Assembly (NCBI GenBank): GCA_022702545.1
Contig: JAHRBC010000001.1
Location: 1,674,001-1,738,000, forward strand
Length of the DNA: 64,000 bases
Reading direction: 5' to 3'
Source of the DNA: Phycomyces nitens
Taxonomy: Eukaryota > Mucoromycota > Mucoromycetes > Mucorales > Phycomycetaceae
Shown here: positions 57,426 through 64,000 of the stretch, piece after piece
Layout of the letters: every line of letters starts with the position of its first letter
How positions within the stretch are numbered: position 1 is the first letter of the stretch
Notes under the pieces: generated by a model
Seen by the model: only the letters and a program-made list of their open reading frames with translations
What the model was told of the DNA's origin: nothing
The model's database searches: none
Made by a program: the position numbers and the translations under genes

Positions 57426-60400
57426 TTAATTTGAATTGAGAGATTGCTGGTGAACAAGTGCACTGTAGGCACCGTTCAATTTGAGCAACTCCCAGTGTGT
57501 GCCTTGTTCAGCAACACGGCCATCCTTGACAACACAGATGAGATCGGCTCCTTGGATAGTAGACAGACGATGGGCAATGGTAATCGTAGTACGGCCACCT
57601 TCTTCCAAAATATTATCAATAGCAGCCTGGACAAGCTTCTCTGACTCTGAATCCAGAGCAGAAGTAGCCTCGTCCAAGAGCAGCAGGCGTGGTTTACGGA
57701 TCAATGCACGAGCAATTGCAATACGCTGTTTCTGACCACCAGACAGTTGAGAACCCTTGTCACCAACCCGAGTGTCGTACCCTTGAGGTAGACCGCTAAT
57801 AAAGTTGTGAATGTTGGCAGCACGACAAGCATCTTCAACCATGTCTTGGGTTACGGCCTTGGAATCATCGACACCAAAGCGAATGTTTTCGCCAATAGAC
57901 ATGTCAAACAAGATTGGCTCTTGGCCAACCAAGGCCATATGGCTGCGAAGATTACCAAGCGAATAGTTTTTGACATTGGTTTCATCAAAGCGGACAGTGC
58001 CAGAAACAGGATCATACCAGCGTTGCAGCATACCAATAGTAGTAGATTTACCACACCCAGAAGGACCAACAAGAGCAATGGTCTGACCAGCCTTTCCGGT
58101 AAGATTGAATTCACCGTTGAAGATGGAGATGTCAGGACGAGCAGGATAGCGGAAGGTGATGTTCTCAAATGAAATATCTCCAGAAACTTGGGATGCTGTG
58201 GGCTCAATTCCTTCCAGATCAGGGTCAATAGCAGGAACACGGTCAAGAATCTCTAGAGCTGAAATTGCAGAAAACTTGGCCTTGGCAAATGTGGCAGTAA
58301 ATACACTGGCACGACCAACCTCTTGAGAGGTAAGCATGATAGTAAGTGTGGCAGTAAACATCTCGAGGAAGTTGACCTTGTTATCGACCATCAAGCGGAT
58401 ACCAGCATAAAAGGCAACAGCATAGGTAAACTGAGTAATTGCCTGCTGAAGGCCATAACCAATCGAGGATGTCAAGGCCTTGCGTTGAGCGAGCTTGTGA
58501 GGGCGTTCTGTGGCCTTGAAATACTTGTCTTCAAAATAAGATTGTTTGTTCAGGGCAGCAACTGTACGGATTTCTTTGATAGCTTCACCAGCAACCTCGC
58601 CACTCTGTTCATTGGCCTTTTTTGTCTTGTCTTCAAATCCACGGTGAATCTTGGACTCATAAGCAGTGGCGCCCATAATAAAAGGGGTCATGCAGCAGAT
58701 AATTAGGGTCAGAATCCAGGTCTGAGAAAAGGCAATAGCAAGACCTTGTTTTTTTTAAAAAAAAGAAATTAATAAAAAGGTTGGCTAGACGGTTGTATAC
58801 AATATAGCTTACCAGTGATTGCGGTTACAATGATCTGTGCAACATCGCCCCACGTCTTTGTAACCATTTCGTTTACATTTTTAGAGTCAATTGCTAATCT
58901 AGAGGTCAATGCACCAAGGCTGTTCTCTGGGCTGTCGTAAAATCCAATTTCTTGACGGATCATGGCTCGGAATATCATGCCACGGAATCGTTCTGTAAAG
59001 CGTTCACCGGCAATTTCAAAAAACACGTTTTGGGCAGAAAATCCAAAAAGTGCGCCGATACCAATGACAACGAAAAGGAATGCATAGAGGTTTGCGCCTT
59101 TGAAAGGTCCTGGAGCAATGTCTCCATCAAACGTGATTGTGGAAATAGTACGAGAAAAGACGAGGGCAAAACAAGGAAACACGGCTCCAGAAATTGCAGA
59201 ACCACAGACACCAAGAGCCAACAGATGCCATTCAGGACGCATCATTTCAACCACTCTTCTTACAGGAGCAGATTGTTTCATGACAGCCTTTTTGTTTGCC
59301 TTTTCGTTTTTAAGTTTGAGTTCATAGGCATCAATGGAGATATTGGTGCTGATTCTAGAGAGTGCATTGGACTTTGGTCTTTCCAGGGGCATGCCAGACT
59401 CGATTTTGGCATCGTGTTCTCTCTTGAGTGCCAAGGTTTCTTGCTCCAAAAGAACTTGTTCATCGACATCTTCTTCAACCTTGCCAGATTGAGTAGTAGC
59501 AATTTGTTGCTTGGCAACGAGTTCAGAGTAAACGCCGCCAAGAGCAAGTAATTCATTGTGAGTACCCTGTTCGACAAGATCTCCTTGTTGCATAACAACA
59601 ATTAGATCAGCATTGCGAATGGTAGACAGACGATGTGCAATGACAATTGTAGTACGATTAGCAGAGGCAGCATCCAAAGCCTTTTGGACCAGACGTTCAG
59701 ATTGGGTATCAAGAGCGGAAGTAGCCTAGACACATGTTTTTTTTTGATGAATATGACAGTAAATACAACATAAATGTATCTATTACTTACTTCATCCAAC
59801 AATAAGATTGAAGGGTTCTTTAGAATGGCACGGGCAATGGCAATTCGCTGTTTCTGTCCACCAGACAACATGCCGCCATGCTCGCCGACAAGAGTGTTGT
59901 ATCCTTGGGGTAATTCAGAGATAAAAGAGTGACAATTGGCTTTTTTGCAGGCTTCGACCATTTCTTCCTTGGAGACATCTTTGTTGGTACCCATAAGTAA
60001 GTTCTGCCCGATGGTCATGTTAAATAACACGGGTTCCTGACTAACTACACCAATATGTGTACGTAACCATGCCACATTGTAAGACTTGAGATTCTGGCCA
60101 TCGAGGAGAACCTGACCATTGATAGGATCATAGAAACGTTGGAGCAGCTGGACACTAGTAGATTTTCCGGAACCTGAAGGACCAACAAAGGCAACCGTTT
60201 GACCTGAACGGATCTTGAGATTGAGGCACTTGAGAATAGGGACATCAGGACGTGTTGGGTAGGTGAATTGAACATTTTTGAACTCAATTTCACCAACAAC
60301 CTTTGGGGGTTGGATACCATCTGCTGAATCAGCATCGATATCTGGAATACGCTCGATTGTTTCAAAGATCTTGTAGGCAGCACCGCTTGCCGTTGTAATG

Positions 60401-61416
60401 GCGGCAAAATTTGGAGGCAGCTGCAAGAGAGCCATGGCACCCATTATCATGGCAAAGAAGACTACCATCACCATTGGACCGATCATTTCGCCACTCATTA
60501 CAAGTTTTGCGCCATACCAGAAGGCGAGACCATATGTAGCAAAGAGGGTAAACATAAAAACGCCCATTCCGAGGCCAAAGATGAGACCGCGTCTGACACC
60601 GATTTCCTTTGCGTTCTTGAGTTTGGCATTGTAAAGATCAGAAAAACGGTTCTGGAGAGAGAATGCATATACGGTACGAATACCCGAAAACACTTGCTCT
60701 GCTATAGATCCGGCCTCAGCATAAGCAGTCTGGGACTTTAGTGTATATTTGGTGGTATAGTAACCCATTAGACCTCCAACAGCACCCATTAAAGGCATTG
60801 TGGCCAACATGATAAGGGCTAATTTCCAGCCGACAGCAAACGCGACGATAAAACCAATGACAAATTGGGCAATTGCTGATATAAACAAGCCAAATTTTTC
60901 AGAGATGCCTTCCTGGATCATTTGAGTGTCGACGGCCAAACGAGTGTTGAGAGAACCATCGCCGGCCTTGTCGAACCAGGCCATGTCTTGACGGAGGATG
61001 GCATGGACGTACATTTGACGTATTCTGCGTGCTTGGTTCTCGCCACTGAGGACCCAGAGAGCATTTGAGGTATATGAGATAACAAGAGCAGCAATTCCAA
61101 TGTATACGAAATTCAGAATCATTCCCAAGGTAATGTCTAGAATTGAACCGTCATCGTCTTTTGAATTCTGAAGTTTTTTCAAGAAGAGGCCGAGAACAAC
61201 GATGGTGAGGGGCTGTAGCAGACCAATGAGAAATGAGCAGAGAACAGCAACTGTGATCATGACTTTATCGAGGCCAGATGCGTATCGAAACATGGACCAA
61301 ATTGCGGTTCTTGGTTCCTTTTTCTTCTTGGCTTTTGATTCATCCTTGAGGGTATCTTTTTCTGAAAGGCTTTCAGAGCGAAATTCAAGCTCTGAAATAT
61401 CATGTTTCTCCTTCAT
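57426..61416 (-). CDS. Full-size ABC transporter, ABCB (P-glycoprotein/MDR) type
   Basis: Three exons (61416-59791, 59725-58813, 58744-57426) encode 1,285 aa in a TMD-NBD-TMD-NBD layout. NBD1 has [40 protein letters not shown] and [12 protein letters not shown] (split by the first intron). The second half starts near [20 protein letters not shown], and NBD2 has [40 protein letters not shown] and [15 protein letters not shown]. Both NBDs keep Walker A, Q-loop, signature, Walker B and the switch His (IAHRLSTI). Such proteins export hydrophobic drugs or lipids at the plasma membrane; substrate is unknown. The acidic/basic N-terminus and Lys-rich linker are cytosolic. Confidence 0.95.
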
Positions 61417-61593
61417 TTCTAAAAATGTGGTGGTTGGTGGTTGTGGTGGTTGTGGTGCTGAGGATTATTACCGTGAACCGTCGAGGGCTGGTATTAATAA
61501 GAACACGAGTAGAAACGAATGTTGAACAGTTCAAGCGAGATATTTTCGGTAACGATAGATGAATGAATTATTTGGCAAGATTAGGATACTGGG

Positions 61594-61603
61594 TATTTAT
61601 ATA
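61594..61603 (-). promoter_or_regulatory. TATA-like box of the ABCB gene
   Basis: On the minus strand the sequence reads ACTATATAAATACC about 180 bp upstream of the start codon, a good TATA-box match at a plausible distance if the 5' leader is about 150 bp. A CCAAT element (CCAATCA on the + strand) lies near 61648-61654, further upstream. Confidence 0.4.
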
Positions 61604-63779
61604 GTTTTCCGATTTCTGTTTTTGCCAAGCTGTAACTGACTCCTGGACCAATCAAGGATATTACCGAGCCAAAACGATTATAGAGAAATAGTCATTTGTG
61701 TTGATTTGGCTAACCCAGCCTTGATAGCTGTGAAACAAGACATAATCCCGCGTTTCTTGCCAGAACATAGTATAACCTATACATACTCTTTTTTTTTTTA
61801 AAAAAAAAGCCTTTTAGATATACTACACTATGTCTATGAGATTCATAGAATGAATAGTGATAAAACAATCTTTATGTATATGTATATCTTGCTAGTAATT
61901 GATTTTTCTTTGATTGAGATACCTAGAGTACAATCAGTAAAATAATCATTTATCCTGCTTTTTCTTTGTCGAAAACCCAGTAATGTCTAAAGGTCCGACT
62001 TTTGAAGCCCTTTTGACCCTAGTTAATATGAAATATACGTGTATTTGCAATGAATCAATTGGGTTCATTGTATCTTACCTAACCAATTAGTACTTAATTG
62101 GCTTGATCATTATATAAAAATCTGCCTATAAATAGAGAGGTTGGACAATGAGATGGCCACATGGAATATTTCAATTGATATCAAGCATGGTTAAATTAGC
62201 TTTTAACAATGATTCTGGATAATAATAATATGTATTAATATGATGAAGAGAAAGAATCAAACAAGATATATATATATATGTGCTATTTATACCATCATAA
62301 TCTGCCCAATTCCATCTTTCTGGATTCTATAAAGTGCCCTGAATATTGAGATTCAGTGCTGCTGTACCCGAGTGATCTGTTCGATCATAAAAATGCAGTT
62401 TCTGATCTTGTTTCCTCTACCAAAACCCTAGTATACCATATCTCAGGCCAATCTAGAAACGGGAATAACGGGTGATACGCATAAAATGATTGAATCGACT
62501 GTTACACTGTTACATAGAGTCCAAAAAAGAATAACAAAAAACTGTCAAAGCTCTATTGCATCTCCATGACAGACTTTTGAGAAGCTGAGTTTGTGGCAAT
62601 TTATATGGATCAGATTATTTTATAAACAACGTTCTTGGCCATGGAAGTTTAATTTGCTACAGAGCTCTTGGTGTTTTCATAGCTCTGTCTTGTAATTAAC
62701 CGCATCTCAATATCAATTGTCTCTTGGCCAGGTTGTTATATATGTAATCAACAGCCATTTCTATACAATAACCAAAAAAATAAAAAATAAAAAACAACAA
62801 CAACATTCGATCCCAGTGTACTACAGTGAACCCCAAGGTCGATTATATGTTACAGTTCATTCGGACACTTATGGGGGCGATTATATATCTCCAGTCCGTT
62901 TTCAGTGACGAATATTTCTTTATTGAGCGTTGCGTGCAAGCCAAAAAGTAACCCTCCTAAAACTTTAATTAGAACCTACTTAAAGGCTAAACAATATTTC
63001 CATACACATGTATCGACCAACATTATTTGCCAAGATCAATCGGAAGAACCTGGTTCTACAATACTATTCATTTGAATTGGACTGAATTCCTTACAACCCA
63101 CTCTTTCTTTTGTAGTACCAAGACGGTCTACAATAAAAGGATTGTACAAGAGAATAAAAAAGCTCTCGACACTTTCAATTGATTATCTCCAATTGGTAGG
63201 TAGGTAGGTTTAAGGCCAACACATTTGCCTCTTATTATCATTTCTTTTCATTTTTATTAATTGAGAAATTAAATGTATTTCCGAGACTTCTCTTTCCAGA
63301 ACAGAACAGGTACAAATGAATGCCTCTGCCCAAGACTTTTGGGTCCCACTTTACTATCTACTAGCTCCGTTCATGACAACCCATTGTGTAGACAGTCACG
63401 TCTGGTCTGTACCAGCACTAGTATTAATAATTCATTTCAGTGCCAGGTCGCGTCCCTTATTTATAGAAATTTGGCACACTTGTTGACCAACTTGTGGTAT
63501 TTATACTATAACTACCATTAATGTCTATAAACAAAAGAAAAATTAGAAATTAGCCATAGTCATCATCCTTGATCTGACAGTTGTGCACCTTTGTACAGGC
63601 CTTAATAAACCTTGTCCTTAAACCCTTTTCGAGTATTTTTCGGGTTTTTTTTGAGCTAGATTGTACAAGCCACTATACTCGCTGTCACATTGTTCTCTGA
63701 AATGCAGGAAAATAAACGAAAAGTCACAATGAACCAAAAAAAGGACCTTTTTTTACCCACCTTTTCCTAATAGCTCGTC
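61604..63779. other. Intergenic region between ABCB gene and right-edge gene
   Basis: AT-rich DNA between two genes transcribed away from each other. Short frames at 62717-62908 and 63273-63521 show no motif or splice context that I trust. (AT)n at about 62268-62279 and a (GGTA)n tract near 63195-63209 are present. Confidence 0.4.
61789..61808. repeat. T11A9 homopolymer palindrome
   Basis: A run of eleven T followed by nine A in the upstream region of the ABCB gene, similar to the blocks at 18562 and 53421. Confidence 0.85.
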
Positions 63780-64000
63780 ATGGCACCCATTAAGAAGGAT
63801 GATTCCCCTCCTCAGTCACCTGTAGAAGAAGTCGAAGAAATGCTTGAAGATGATGTCGAAGTTGAAGAAGAAGAAAACTCTGAAGAGGAAATGGAAGAGG
63901 ATAATGACATAATTGCCAGTGCAGACAAGGTCGAGATTGTAAGTGACACCGACAAACAAGACCAAGTTCCAAAAACAGTCAGCCATTCGGAAATCTTATT
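63780..64000 (+). CDS. N-terminus of an acidic protein, truncated by window edge
   Basis: ATG 63780 opens MAPIKKDDSPPQSPVEEVEE, followed by a very acidic run (EMLEDDVEVEEEENSEEEME) and then a less biased stretch (ASADKVEIVSDTDKQDQV) that is still open at the edge. A consensus donor (ATTGTAAGT) lies at about 63939, in frame, so either the exon ends there or it runs on. Acidic N-termini of this type are common in nuclear chromatin or ribosome-biogenesis factors, but nothing specific can be said from 73 residues. The ATG follows a pyrimidine-rich leader (ccaccttttcctaatagctcgtc). Confidence 0.6.
   Translation, partial: MAPIKKDDSPPQSPVEEVEEMLEDDVEVEEEENSEEEMEEDNDIIASADKVEIVSDTDKQDQVPKTVSHSEIL

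Noticed and set aside
58952..59551. 199-aa + frame within the ABCB transporter gene
   Set aside because: Complement of conserved ABC-transporter coding sequence; composition and lack of motif mark it as a shadow.

Overview
This is a fungal nuclear contig. Genes carry many short GT-AG introns (about 42-160 bp), non-coding DNA is strongly AT-rich with homopolymer and microsatellite tracts, and the proteins are fungal. A two-copy zinc-finger-like family resembles repeated hypothetical genes I associate with Mucorales, so I infer a Mucoromycota fungus of that order. That is inference; no ribosomal or mitochondrial marker is present to confirm it.

Layout, left to right. 1-9.5 kb: a 10-exon DUF2415-type WD40 protein (+), a ZUP1-like C78 deubiquitinase (-), RPL10 (+) and a NIPA-family magnesium transporter (-). 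9.5-21 kb: a gene-poor, AT-rich island with an unexplained run of splice signals, tandem repeats, two tail-to-tail copies of the zinc-finger-like family (at least one broken), a long foldback element flanked by TA, and an unidentified two-exon coding fragment. 21.9-33 kb: a dense block with a coiled-coil protein (+), a TSTD2/TrhO-like rhodanese (-), RPS10 (+), ARMC8/Gid5 (-), a TatD-type metallohydrolase (-) and an MFS monocarboxylate-porter-like protein (+). 35.9-50.6 kb: mostly + strand genes: a UBE2T-like E2, a peroxisomal enoyl-CoA isomerase/hydratase ending in SKL, a GPI-anchored 8-Cys secreted protein, a small putative mitochondrial protein, a pepsin homologue without its catalytic residues, an MBOAT lysophospholipid acyltransferase and a dicarboxylate-type mitochondrial carrier. 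50.7-61.4 kb: - strand genes: a twin-NBD ATPase with no membrane domain, a perfect 116-bp inverted repeat beside a decayed Tc1/mariner transposase, a DDHD phospholipase and a full-length ABCB transporter. The 5' end of an acidic protein gene (+) runs off the right edge.

Most genes are ordinary housekeeping, transport, lipid and ubiquitin functions and do not form a pathway cluster. Exon models were built by hand; for most genes the spliced length was checked to be a multiple of three and the joined residues fit the family. I found no clear new multi-gene system. The points most worth a second look are the catalytically dead aspartic-protease homologue, the two foldback elements with TA borders, the broken zinc-finger gene pair, the splice-signal-rich AT island, recurrent T(n)A(n) palindromes and several micro-exons.
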